From assembly GCF_040786285.1 (NCBI RefSeq), contig NZ_JBFMKQ010000001.1, positions 1,984,001 to 2,048,000 of the forward strand: a stretch of 64,000 nt of DNA. The letters are read 5' to 3'. Every line of letters starts with the position of its first letter. Within the stretch, counting starts at the first letter, position 1. The position numbers and the translations under genes are program-made. This document shows positions 53,202 through 60,641 of this stretch, one piece after another. The notes beneath the pieces are model-generated. The model was not told the origin of the DNA and did no database searches. It saw only the letters and a program-made list of their open reading frames with translations. Origin of the DNA: Aquimarina sp040786285 (GTDB lineage: Bacteria > Bacteroidota > Bacteroidia > Flavobacteriales > Flavobacteriaceae).

Positions 53202-53930
53202 ATGAAAAGAATAATTCTTAATGCCGATGTTGGTGAGGAATCTGGTTTTGATGAAAAAATCATGCCTTATGTATCTTGGTGCAATATTTCATGTGGAGCA
53301 CATGCAGGGAGTGATGAGGTGATTCAAAAAACAATAGCATTAGCAGTTAAATACAATGTGAAAATCGGTGCCCATCCTTCATATCCTGATAGAGAAAATT
53401 TTGGAAGGCTTAGTATGAGAATCCCATATGATGATTTAGTCGAAACTGTGACTCGTCAGATTCTAAAAGTGAAGTCATATGCAGAAGAAGCAGGAACAAA
53501 ACTATATCATGTAAAACCACATGGAGCACTTTATAATGATGCTTTGAAAAATAAAATAGTGGCTTCTGCAATTATTGATGCAGTAAAAAATGTCGACAGA
53601 AGGTTGTTTGTAGTTACGTCAAAAGATTCAGAGTTAGCTCATCAATGTGCCGGAGTTCTTGATGTAAAATATGAAGCCTTTGCGGATCGTAATTATAATA
53701 ATGATTTGACTTTGGTATCACGGGCAGAAAATGATGCTATTATTACGAATCCGGAAGAGGTTTTTGATCATGTGCTTAGAATGGTTTCTCAGGGGAAAAT
53801 CAAAACAACAAAAGGAGAGGAGAAGCCTGTCTTTTTTGACACAGTATGTGTACATGGAGATAATCCAAAATCAGTCGAAATTTTGGAATACCTGCATAAA
53901 AGATTTTCTGATTTAAATTTTGTTTTTTAA
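53202..53930 (+). CDS. pxpA: 5-oxoprolinase subunit A (LamB/YcsF family)
   Basis: The 242 residues show the YcsF signature at the start ('LNADVGEESGFDEKIMPYVSWCNISCGAHAGSDEVIQKTI') and 'GAHPSYPDRENFGRLSM', 'HVKPHGALYNDA' and 'VCVHGDNP' further on. PxpA with PxpB and PxpC opens 5-oxoproline to glutamate using ATP, removing a damage product of glutamine. The starting 'DVGEESGFD' differs slightly from the usual 'DLGESFG' but keeps the acidic residues. It is the second gene of the operon. Confidence 0.95.
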   Translation: MKRIILNADVGEESGFDEKIMPYVSWCNISCGAHAGSDEVIQKTIALAVKYNVKIGAHPSYPDRENFGRLSMRIPYDDLVETVTRQILKVKSYAEEAGTKLYHVKPHGALYNDALKNKIVASAIIDAVKNVDRRLFVVTSKDSELAHQCAGVLDVKYEAFADRNYNNDLTLVSRAENDAIITNPEEVFDHVLRMVSQGKIKTTKGEEKPVFFDTVCVHGDNPKSVEILEYLHKRFSDLNFVF

Positions 53931-53939
53931 ATAAAATTC

Positions 53940-54665
53940 ATGAAGTTTGAACTGCAATATAAGAGGTATTCTGAAAGTGCTATTTTAATAGAATGGCCAC
54001 CCGAGATTAGTGAAGAAGTACTAAATGATCTTCTTTCATACAAAAATTTCCTAGAAAAGAGTACTAATGAACTAATTGTTGAGGTAATCTCCGCATATAG
54101 CTCATTGTTAGTTTGTTATAAGTACACTATAGAGAATGTCTATAGCGAGATTTCGATCTTAAAATCTCATTATTCTACCAATTTTGAATGTACAAATGCA
54201 AAAAAGAGACTCTGGGAAATCCCTGTGTGTTATTCTACTGCATTGGCACCAGATTTAAAATCGTTTTCCTCAAAGAAATCGCTTACAATTGATGAGGTAA
54301 TATCTTTACATTCTACACCAATATACACAATTTATTTTATAGGCTTTCTACCTGGGTTTTTGTATTTGGGTGGTCTGCCTAAAAAGTTACATCTATCAAG
54401 AAAAGCAACCCCTTCCTTAACAGTAAAAAAAGGGGCTGTTGCTATTGGTGGAAATCAAACCGGAATATATCCTTCAGATAGTCCAGGAGGGTGGCATGTA
54501 ATCGGGATATGTCCCTTGGATTTTTTTGACCCTACTTTAAAAAAACCTTGTTTTTTTGAGCCTGGTGATTTGATAAAGTTTAAGCCTATTGATAATCTCG
54601 AATATAACGCTATACGTTCAAAGATTATTCAAAATAAATATCAACTAGATCCTGTTGTTGTATGA
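53940..54665 (+). CDS. pxpB: 5-oxoprolinase subunit B (KipI family)
   Basis: The 241 residues match the carboxyltransferase domain 1 / KipI family. The conserved core is 'IYTIYFIGFLPGFLYLGGLPKKLHLSRKATPSLTVKKGAVAIGGNQTGIYPSDSPGGWHVIG'. The N-terminal part ('YSESAILIEWPPEISEEVL') is the typical small domain. It lies 9 bp after pxpA and overlaps pxpC by 4 bp (ATGA). Confidence 0.95.
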   Translation: MKFELQYKRYSESAILIEWPPEISEEVLNDLLSYKNFLEKSTNELIVEVISAYSSLLVCYKYTIENVYSEISILKSHYSTNFECTNAKKRLWEIPVCYSTALAPDLKSFSSKKSLTIDEVISLHSTPIYTIYFIGFLPGFLYLGGLPKKLHLSRKATPSLTVKKGAVAIGGNQTGIYPSDSPGGWHVIGICPLDFFDPTLKKPCFFEPGDLIKFKPIDNLEYNAIRSKIIQNKYQLDPVVV

Positions 54666-55522
54666 TGGGAAAAGTTACTATAGTGAAACCTGGTTTCTTT
54701 GCAACCGTTCAAGATAAAGGGCGATTCGGATTTTCGAAATATGGCGTTCCAAAAAGTGGTGCAATGGATCAGCTTTCATTTGCAATGGCCAATTTATTAT
54801 TGGATAATGAAGAGAATGATGCATGTATTGAGTTTGCTTTTCAGGATTTAGTTGTAGAGTTTTCCGAGGATACTGTGATTGTAATTACAGGAGCAGCTAT
54901 GCATATTTCTTTAAATGGTAGAAAGAAAGATATGTATCGAAGAATTAAAGTGTGTAAAAATGATGTGCTTGAGTTTAAATACGATAAGACGGGTATGTAT
55001 ACCTATTTGGGAATAGAAGGTGGGTTTTTAACGCCCGTTGTGCTAAAAAGTAGATCGTTCTATGCCCCAATTACTAAAGAGTCTGTATTGAAAAAGGGAG
55101 ATGAATTACCATACATGATAAATGAGATGCATAATGATCAGTTTTCTAATATTTCTAAACCTTTGTGGTTAGATAATTCTAATATAGTAGAAGTATATAC
55201 AGGACCTGAATATGCTTTGCTATCCCAAGAACAAAAATCAATGTTGTTAAGCATTGATTTTACCATTTCTAATACTGTTAGCAGAATGGCAATGCAATTA
55301 GTAGAAAAACTGCCTAATGATTTACCTTCTATGCTAACCTCTCCAGTATTACCAGGTACCATCCAGCTCACACCATCGGGCGGTTTGATTGTATTAATGA
55401 GAGACTGCCAAACTACAGGCGGGTATCCTAGAGTTTTGCAATTAAACCAAACATCAATAAATACCATGGCACAGAAAAGGGTCGGAGAAAAGATTCAATT
55501 TAAGCTGCTTGAAGAGAAGTAG
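54662..55522 (+). CDS. pxpC: 5-oxoprolinase subunit C (KipA family)
   Basis: The 286 residues match carboxyltransferase domain 2 / KipA: 'VKPGFFATVQDKGRFGFSKYGVPKSGAMDQLSFAMANLLLDN' at the start and 'PVLPGTIQLTPSGGLIVLMRDCQTTGGYPRVLQL' near the end. The first ATG (54662) overlaps the pxpB stop; a second ATG follows at once at 54665. It completes the enzyme. Two GC-rich hairpins follow at 55550-55592. Confidence 0.95.
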   Translation: MMGKVTIVKPGFFATVQDKGRFGFSKYGVPKSGAMDQLSFAMANLLLDNEENDACIEFAFQDLVVEFSEDTVIVITGAAMHISLNGRKKDMYRRIKVCKNDVLEFKYDKTGMYTYLGIEGGFLTPVVLKSRSFYAPITKESVLKKGDELPYMINEMHNDQFSNISKPLWLDNSNIVEVYTGPEYALLSQEQKSMLLSIDFTISNTVSRMAMQLVEKLPNDLPSMLTSPVLPGTIQLTPSGGLIVLMRDCQTTGGYPRVLQLNQTSINTMAQKRVGEKIQFKLLEEK

Positions 55523-55549
55523 ACTAAAATCTTAATAAGCGTAAAATAA

Positions 55550-55592
55550 AGGGGGTAAAACCCCCTGTTTGCATTAGGGGGAAAATCCCCTA
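55550..55592. terminator. Tandem GC-rich hairpins after the 5-oxoprolinase operon
   Basis: AGGGGG (55550-55555) pairs with CCCCCT (55561-55566). TAGGGG (55575-55580) pairs with CCCCTA (55587-55592). They are spaced by 8 nt. T-runs are weak. The two resemble duplicated copies. They may end the pxp transcript or regulate the following operon. Confidence 0.55.
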
Positions 55593-55754
55593 CTTGTATT
55601 TTTCTTGTTCTGAGATTATTTTCATAAAAGGCTAATATATATTGTATTAGCAGGGTTTGATGTGTTCGTACATTCTGAAAAAGGGCTAAGATGTTTGCTT
55701 AAGAGGTTGTTTTTTAGATATATTAGCAATTACTAACCCTAAAAAAGTAAGGTA

Positions 55755-56150
55755 ATGGCAAAAAAAGTACCTAAAAACTGTATTACAGTAGACGAAGCAA
55801 AAGAATTACAAAAAGGATGGTGCGATACTCGAACCCCAGAGATAGATAAATGTATTGGATTTCAGGATACCAGAGAATTTTGGTGGAGTGTAGAAGAACT
55901 ACAAGAATATCTTAAATATGTAAAAAAACAATCCAAAAAACAGGGAATTGATAATCCGGGAGTTAGGATGTATTTTGGAGCGTATCCCAAAGAAAAGTGT
56001 AAGATGAATAGAGGGTATGCTACAATGTTTATTGCGCCAACAGGAGCACCCGCAGGAGGTTTGGGTAAAGGAGGAGATACTGCTTCCAATAATTATGAAA
56101 TAAGACCAATGAATATAGGACAAGGAGGACATCCACCAAATGAATATTAG
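55755..56150 (+). CDS. Conserved-looking hypothetical protein upstream of a two-component system
   Basis: The 131 residues are soluble, without a signal peptide. The N-terminus reads 'VPKNCITVDEAKELQKGWCDTRTPEIDKCIGFQDTREFWWSVEELQEYLKYVKKQSKKQGI'. The rest has 'GVRMYFGAYPKEKCKMNRGYATMFIAPTGA' and a glycine/asparagine-rich tail ('GGLGKGGDTASNNYEIRPMN'). It contains four Cys but no known metal motif. I do not recognise a characterised family. The next gene, a membrane protein, starts 2 bp after its stop, so it belongs to the same transcript as the sensor kinase and regulator. Confidence 0.8.
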   Translation: MAKKVPKNCITVDEAKELQKGWCDTRTPEIDKCIGFQDTREFWWSVEELQEYLKYVKKQSKKQGIDNPGVRMYFGAYPKEKCKMNRGYATMFIAPTGAPAGGLGKGGDTASNNYEIRPMNIGQGGHPPNEY

Positions 56151-56152
56151 AA

Positions 56153-56860
56153 TTGGATTCGATTAGTATATTATATTTCAAGGAGACGATATTTTTAGTT
56201 GAGTTTTTGGCAGCTCTAACTGGAATATTAAAATTTAAAAAATGCCGAGATGACTTTTCTCGGTATTTTGTTTTTTTTCTTTGTTTTGTTTTTTTTGTTG
56301 AATTCTTGGGACATTATACTTCTCTTTATAAGTATGGTTATTTGTCTTTTTTAATTGGTACTAAATTTGAAAAGAATTTTTGGATTTATAATCCTTATCT
56401 AATAATTAACTTCCTTTTTTATACTTTGTTTTTTTTGCATAATATGAAATCATTAAAAATGAGGTTGTTCTTTAAATCTGCGTCAATTTTTTATTTAATT
56501 AGCGCAGTTTTAAATTTGTTACTAACAAATGTCTTTTTTACCACTTTTTCGGCATATTCATTTGTTTTCGGAACAATACTTCTTTTATTAGCGGTACTTT
56601 ATTACTTTTATGAAGTTTTATATGATGATGAAATAATAAATTTTAGGAGCTCATTTTCTTTTTATGTAGCGATTGGGGCTTTGGTGTTTCATCTTTGTGT
56701 TGCACCGTTAGTAATTTATAGTATATATTTTATTGAAGAAGATAATCCACTTTTTGTTAAGGTTTATTTAATTACTCTTACCTTGACTAATATTTTTATG
56801 TATACTTGTTACGCTATTGGTTTTATAGTATGCTCGAAAAAGAACAAATCTTACTTATAA
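56153..56860 (+). CDS. Polytopic membrane protein of unknown function in a kinase operon
   Basis: The 235 residues contain about six or seven hydrophobic helices and little soluble sequence. No early ATG exists in this frame; the most likely start is TTG at 56153, 2 bp after the previous stop. Phe is very abundant ('FVFFLCFVFFVEFLGHY'). The 3' end overlaps the kinase gene by 31 bp. The tight packing with a sensor kinase suggests that it senses or transmits the input; that is inference. Confidence 0.72.
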   Translation: MDSISILYFKETIFLVEFLAALTGILKFKKCRDDFSRYFVFFLCFVFFVEFLGHYTSLYKYGYLSFLIGTKFEKNFWIYNPYLIINFLFYTLFFLHNMKSLKMRLFFKSASIFYLISAVLNLLLTNVFFTTFSAYSFVFGTILLLLAVLYYFYEVLYDDEIINFRSSFSFYVAIGALVFHLCVAPLVIYSIYFIEEDNPLFVKVYLITLTLTNIFMYTCYAIGFIVCSKKNKSYL

Positions 56861-57606
56861 TATATTTTACCGTAATTATTCTATTTTTTATAGTTTTCGG
56901 TATCATTTTCTTTGTGGCTTTCCAGCGTAGAAAAAATAAACTCCTTCTCGATAAATTTAAAGCAGAACAACGTTTTGAGGATGAGATTTTTAAATCTCGT
57001 ATAGAAATCCAGGAACAAGCCTTAAAAAATGTAAGCTGGGAGCTTCATGATAATATTGGTCAGTTATTATCTACGGCAGTCATGCAAATTAATATTATGG
57101 GGACAGCCATAGATGCTAAGTCGGCAGATTCTCTGCAAGATGTGCGTAAATTAGTAGGAGATAGTCTTCAAGAAATACGTAACTTATCCAAAACATTAAA
57201 TAATGAAGTAATCCATAATATAGGATTGGAAAAATCTATACATGTAGAACTGGATCGATTCGAAAAACTTCGCTTTCTCAAAACAGAACTTACAGTAACC
57301 GGAGAAGAGTTTCATATTGATCCAAAAGATGAGATTATTTTGTATCGTATCATTCAGGAGTTTTTTTCTAATACTATAAAATATGCAGAGGCTTCTAATC
57401 TAAAAGTAGCATTAGAGTATACTTCAAAAAGTTTAATGATTAAGATCGAGGAGGACGGAATAGGCTTTGATATGAAATCTGTTCAGGCTAGTTCTGGATT
57501 GTTAAATATGAAGAGTCGGGCGGCCTTGGTAAAGGCAAGTTTTGATTATAGATCGGCACCCGGGAAAGGAGTGTCACTTTTATTATCGTATCCTACAAAG
57601 GAATAA
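56830..57606 (+). CDS. Sensor histidine kinase, HisKA_3 type
   Basis: From the ATG at 56830 (MLEKEQILLIIYF) it has 258 residues. A single membrane helix (about 6-30) leads to a coiled coil and the HisKA_3 helix with His73 ('NVSWELHDNIGQLLSTAVMQI'). An HATPase domain ends it ('EFFSNTIKYAEASNLKVAL', 'SGLLNMKSRAALVKASFDYRS'). There is no extracellular sensing domain, so the preceding membrane protein may supply it. It overlaps that gene and precedes the response regulator by 25 bp. Confidence 0.92.
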   Translation: MLEKEQILLIIYFTVIILFFIVFGIIFFVAFQRRKNKLLLDKFKAEQRFEDEIFKSRIEIQEQALKNVSWELHDNIGQLLSTAVMQINIMGTAIDAKSADSLQDVRKLVGDSLQEIRNLSKTLNNEVIHNIGLEKSIHVELDRFEKLRFLKTELTVTGEEFHIDPKDEIILYRIIQEFFSNTIKYAEASNLKVALEYTSKSLMIKIEEDGIGFDMKSVQASSGLLNMKSRAALVKASFDYRSAPGKGVSLLLSYPTKE

Positions 57607-57631
57607 GGATTGAATAAAAAGCGTACTAAAC

Positions 57632-58279
57632 ATGAAAAAAAAGACTATAGTAATTGTTGATGACCATCTTCTGTTTGCGCAATCTCTAGAGAGTTTGATT
57701 TCTAAGCTTGAAGAGTATGAGGTTTTGGCAATTCTTAAAAACGGTAAAGAACTCACGCAATATTATCTTCACAAAAGAAAAATCCCTGATCTTATTCTTT
57801 TAGATGTAAAAATGCCCGTAATGGATGGGGTGCAAACCATGTTATGGCTTAAAAAAAATCGACCTGATCAAAAAGTACTGGCCTTAACAATGGAAGATGA
57901 TGAAGAAACAATTATCAAAATGCTTAGAGCTGGCGCAAAAGGGTATTTGCTAAAAGATATCCACCCAGAGAATTTTGAGTTTGCCATGAAAATGGTAATC
58001 GAACAAGGTTTTTATTATTCAGGAAGAGTTGAAAGTGCATTAAAACAATCAGAAGGATTTGAGCCTGTTATAGATCTTCAGGAAAGATTAACCGATAAAG
58101 AAAGAGGGTTTTTAAAATATGCATGTTCAGAACTTACCTATAGAGATATTGCCGCAGAGATGGGGTTAAGTCCAAAAACGATAGAAAATTATAGAGAAGC
58201 CGTTTTTAGAAAGCTAGAAGTTAAAACCAGGGTTGGGTTAGTGATCTATTGTATCAAGAATAATCTATTCAAAATATAG
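57632..58279 (+). CDS. NarL/LuxR-family response regulator
   Basis: The 215 residues have a receiver domain with Asp10-Asp11, phospho-acceptor Asp58 ('LILLDVKMPVMDG') and Lys in 'GYLLKDIHPENF'. A LuxR helix-turn-helix follows (about 150-210, 'LTDKERGFLKYACSELTYRDIAAEMGLSPKTIENYREAVFRKLEVKTRVGLVIY'). It is the obvious partner of the kinase just upstream. Target genes unknown; the hairpin-rich region before 55755 is a candidate. Confidence 0.93.
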   Translation: MKKKTIVIVDDHLLFAQSLESLISKLEEYEVLAILKNGKELTQYYLHKRKIPDLILLDVKMPVMDGVQTMLWLKKNRPDQKVLALTMEDDEETIIKMLRAGAKGYLLKDIHPENFEFAMKMVIEQGFYYSGRVESALKQSEGFEPVIDLQERLTDKERGFLKYACSELTYRDIAAEMGLSPKTIENYREAVFRKLEVKTRVGLVIYCIKNNLFKI

Positions 58280-58346
58280 ATGATTTTATTTTATAGTACT
58301 GCAAAGGTTATTTTTATATAAAAAATATCTATATTTATCATCATAT

Positions 58347-58409
58347 ATGAAAACAAACAACATCAATATTGTAAATGTCATTACTATTCAGGTGATTATT
58401 TCACCTTGA
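58347..58409 (+). CDS. Ile/Val leader peptide 1 of the ilv operon
   Basis: A 20-codon ORF encodes MKTNNINIVNVITIQVIISP, with 6 Ile and 3 Val and no Leu. It stops just before an antiterminator element. The final codons lie in a small hairpin, AGGTGA (58390-58395) with TCACCT (58401-58406). This is the classic layout for transcription attenuation sensing charged tRNA-Ile and tRNA-Val. Confidence 0.85.
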   Translation: MKTNNINIVNVITIQVIISP

Positions 58410-58410
58410 T

Positions 58411-58469
58411 AAGGGATGTTTATAGTATTAAATATATAATGAATCCCTTTATTGTAAAGGGATTTTTTT
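58411..58469 (+). terminator. Attenuator 1 of the ilv operon
   Basis: AATCCCTTT (58442-58450) pairs with AAAGGGATT (58456-58464), followed by a T-run to 58469. The 5' arm can instead pair with AAGGGAT at 58411-58417, right after the leader stop. That alternative would prevent the terminator when the ribosome stalls at Ile or Val codons. Confidence 0.88.
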
Positions 58470-58487
58470 ATGGATAAAAATTTTAAA

Positions 58488-58550
58488 ATGAATATATCAA
58501 AATACATAATTAGTATTGTCATTATCATCGTGGTGATTCACTCACCATGA
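58488..58550 (+). CDS. Ile/Val leader peptide 2 of the ilv operon
   Basis: A second 20-codon ORF encodes MNISKYIISIVIIIVVIHSP, with 8 Ile and 3 Val. It is exactly as long as leader 1 and also ends in Ser-Pro-stop. TGGTGA (58531-58536) pairs with TCACCA (58542-58547) in the same position relative to the stop codon as in leader 1. It lies 141 bp downstream of leader 1. Confidence 0.85.
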   Translation: MNISKYIISIVIIIVVIHSP

Positions 58551-58611
58551 AGGGATTTTGTTTTTGAAAAAAACGATAGGACTCCCTTCAATTTTTGAAG
58601 GGAGTTTTTTT
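58548..58611 (+). terminator. Attenuator 2 of the ilv operon
   Basis: ACTCCCTTCAA (58581-58591) pairs with TTGAAGGGAGT (58595-58605), followed by a T-run to 58611. The 5' arm can instead pair with TGAAGGGA at 58548-58555, which begins at the leader 2 stop codon. The arrangement duplicates attenuator 1. Confidence 0.88.
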
Positions 58612-58859
58612 ATGAATTAAAATAGATGTTTAATAAAAATTAACAAATAGTGATTGTAAATATTTTATATCTAATTACTTGATTATCAATGATTAATACA
58701 TGTATTGTAGCTATTGGATGTTGTAAGGGTATTGAATAATATGCAATGGTTTAGCCACAACGAAATAATTTTATACTGTGGTTTATTTATTAAGGTATGT
58801 ATATCTTATTTTTTTAGTTAAAATTTTAAATAATTCTCAAAAAAATCACAAAAAGAAGA
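58612..58859 (+). other. Long untranslated region between attenuator 2 and ilvD
   Basis: These 248 bp have no gene. A 16-codon ORF at 58690-58740 (MINTCIVAIGCCKGIE) has Ile and Val but no terminator behind it. CCACA (58755-58759) and TGTGG (58778-58782) could form a weak stem. Nothing else is clear. Confidence 0.4.
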
Positions 58860-60536
58860 ATGAGTATCAATAAGTATAGTAAACAAGTCACTCAAGATGA
58901 CACACAACCAGCAGCTCAGGCGATGCTTCATGCTATTGGTTTAACCGATGACGATTTTAAAAAGCCATTAGTGGGTATTGCAAGTACTGGATATGAAGGA
59001 AATCCTTGCAATATGCACCTAAATGATCTGGCTAAATTGGTAAAAAAAGGTACCATAGAAGAAGATGTGGTTGGATTAATATTTAATACCATCGGTGTAA
59101 GTGATGGGATTTCTATGGGAACTCCCGGAATGCGTTTTTCACTTCCTTCGAGAGATGTGATTGCTGATTCTATGGAAACTGTTGTGCAGGCCATGTCATA
59201 TGATGGTATGGTAACTGTAGTAGGATGTGATAAAAATATGCCAGGTGCATTAATGGCAATGCTTAGGTTAAACCGCCCTGCGATACTAGTCTATGGGGGA
59301 ACAATAGCTTCAGGCTGTCACGAGGGTAAAAAACTAGATGTAGTTTCGGCTTTTGAAGCTTGGGGAGAAAAAGTTGCCGGGACTATAAGTCAAACAGAAT
59401 ATAAAAGTGTCATAGAAAAAGCCTGTCCTGGAGCTGGTGCTTGCGGAGGAATGTATACCGCAAATACAATGGCTTCGGCAATAGAGGCATTAGGCATGTC
59501 ATTGCCTTATAATTCATCAAATCCCGCAATAAGCAAAAATAAAGAAGAAGAGAGTGTTGCCGCTGGTCGCGCTATGCGTTTATTATTAGAAAAAGATATT
59601 AAACCAAAAGATATTGTAACTAAAAAATCGCTCGAAAATGCAATTCGCTTGGTTACGATACTTGGCGGATCCACGAATGCAGTGTTACACTTTTTGGCCA
59701 TAGCTCGAGCTGCCGATGTAGAATTTACCTTAGCAGATTTTCAGAGAATTAGTGATGAGACCCCGTTTTTGGCCGATTTAAAACCGAGCGGAAAATACCT
59801 TATGGAAGATGTTCATGAAGTAGGAGGGATTCCTGCAGTGCTTAAATATCTATTAAAGAAAGGGTTGCTTCACGGAGATTGTTTAACCGTTACCGGAAAA
59901 ACATTAGCAGAAAATTTACTGGATGTTCCTGATTTAACCGAAGGCCAGGATGTTATCAAACCTTTGGAGAATCCTATAAAGAAAACCGGACATCTTAGAA
60001 TTATGTTTGGAAATCTTGCAGAAGATGGATGTGTGGCCAAGATAACAGGTAAAGAAGGGTTACGTTTTCAAGGAAAAGCAAAAGTATTTAATGGAGAATA
60101 TGATGCAAATGATGGTATCCGAGATGGTAAAGTTGAAAAAGGTGATGTAGTCGTCATTAGGTACGAAGGACCCAAAGGTGGCCCAGGAATGCCAGAAATG
60201 CTAAAACCTACTGCTGCAATTATGGGAGCTGGTCTTGGTAAAGATGTAGCATTAATTACCGATGGAAGATTTTCTGGAGGTACCCATGGATTTGTAGTGG
60301 GCCATATTACTCCAGAAGCACAAGAGGGAGGTATGATAGGGTTGGTAGAAGATGGTGATATCATTACCATTGATGCCGAAACTAATTCGATTACTGTAGC
60401 TGTTGACCAAGCCGAAATTGATAAAAGAAAAAAAGCATGGGTACAACCTGAGTTAAAGTTTAGCAAGGGGGTATTGTATAAATATGCAAATACGGTTTCA
60501 TCGGCATCACAGGGATGTGTAACCGATGAATTCTAA
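58860..60536 (+). CDS. ilvD: Dihydroxy-acid dehydratase
   Basis: The 558 residues show the IlvD/Edd pattern: 'GIASTGYEGNPCNMHLNDLAK' near the start, 'VGCDKNMPGALMAMLRLNRPA' and 'KACPGAGACGGMYTANTMASAIEALG' with the iron-sulfur cysteines, 'GGSTNAVLHFLAIAR', and 'TDGRFSGGTHGFVVGHITPEA' near the end. It makes 2-keto acids in valine and isoleucine synthesis. It is the first enzyme gene after the tandem attenuators. Length is normal. Confidence 0.97.
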   Translation: MSINKYSKQVTQDDTQPAAQAMLHAIGLTDDDFKKPLVGIASTGYEGNPCNMHLNDLAKLVKKGTIEEDVVGLIFNTIGVSDGISMGTPGMRFSLPSRDVIADSMETVVQAMSYDGMVTVVGCDKNMPGALMAMLRLNRPAILVYGGTIASGCHEGKKLDVVSAFEAWGEKVAGTISQTEYKSVIEKACPGAGACGGMYTANTMASAIEALGMSLPYNSSNPAISKNKEEESVAAGRAMRLLLEKDIKPKDIVTKKSLENAIRLVTILGGSTNAVLHFLAIARAADVEFTLADFQRISDETPFLADLKPSGKYLMEDVHEVGGIPAVLKYLLKKGLLHGDCLTVTGKTLAENLLDVPDLTEGQDVIKPLENPIKKTGHLRIMFGNLAEDGCVAKITGKEGLRFQGKAKVFNGEYDANDGIRDGKVEKGDVVVIRYEGPKGGPGMPEMLKPTAAIMGAGLGKDVALITDGRFSGGTHGFVVGHITPEAQEGGMIGLVEDGDIITIDAETNSITVAVDQAEIDKRKKAWVQPELKFSKGVLYKYANTVSSASQGCVTDEF

Positions 60537-60641
60537 TACTCTTGTAGTATTTAATTGAAGTATCATCTCGTGAAAACGGGAACTTAAGAAAGTAAGAATA
60601 GTCTAGTCTCTAAGAGGCTAGTCTTAAAATAAAAATCGCGT

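Noticed and set aside
55550..55592. CRISPR-like or riboswitch interpretation of the GC-rich repeats
   Set aside because: Only two short hairpins without regular spacing, spacers or a ligand-binding core.
58690..58740. A possible third leader peptide (MINTCIVAIGCCKGIE) before ilvD
   Set aside because: It has a few Ile/Val codons but no terminator or antiterminator follows, unlike the two clear leaders.
60068..60466. A 132-codon open frame antisense to ilvD
   Set aside because: It lies wholly inside the highly conserved ilvD frame; its composition reflects complementary codons and no domain is recognisable.
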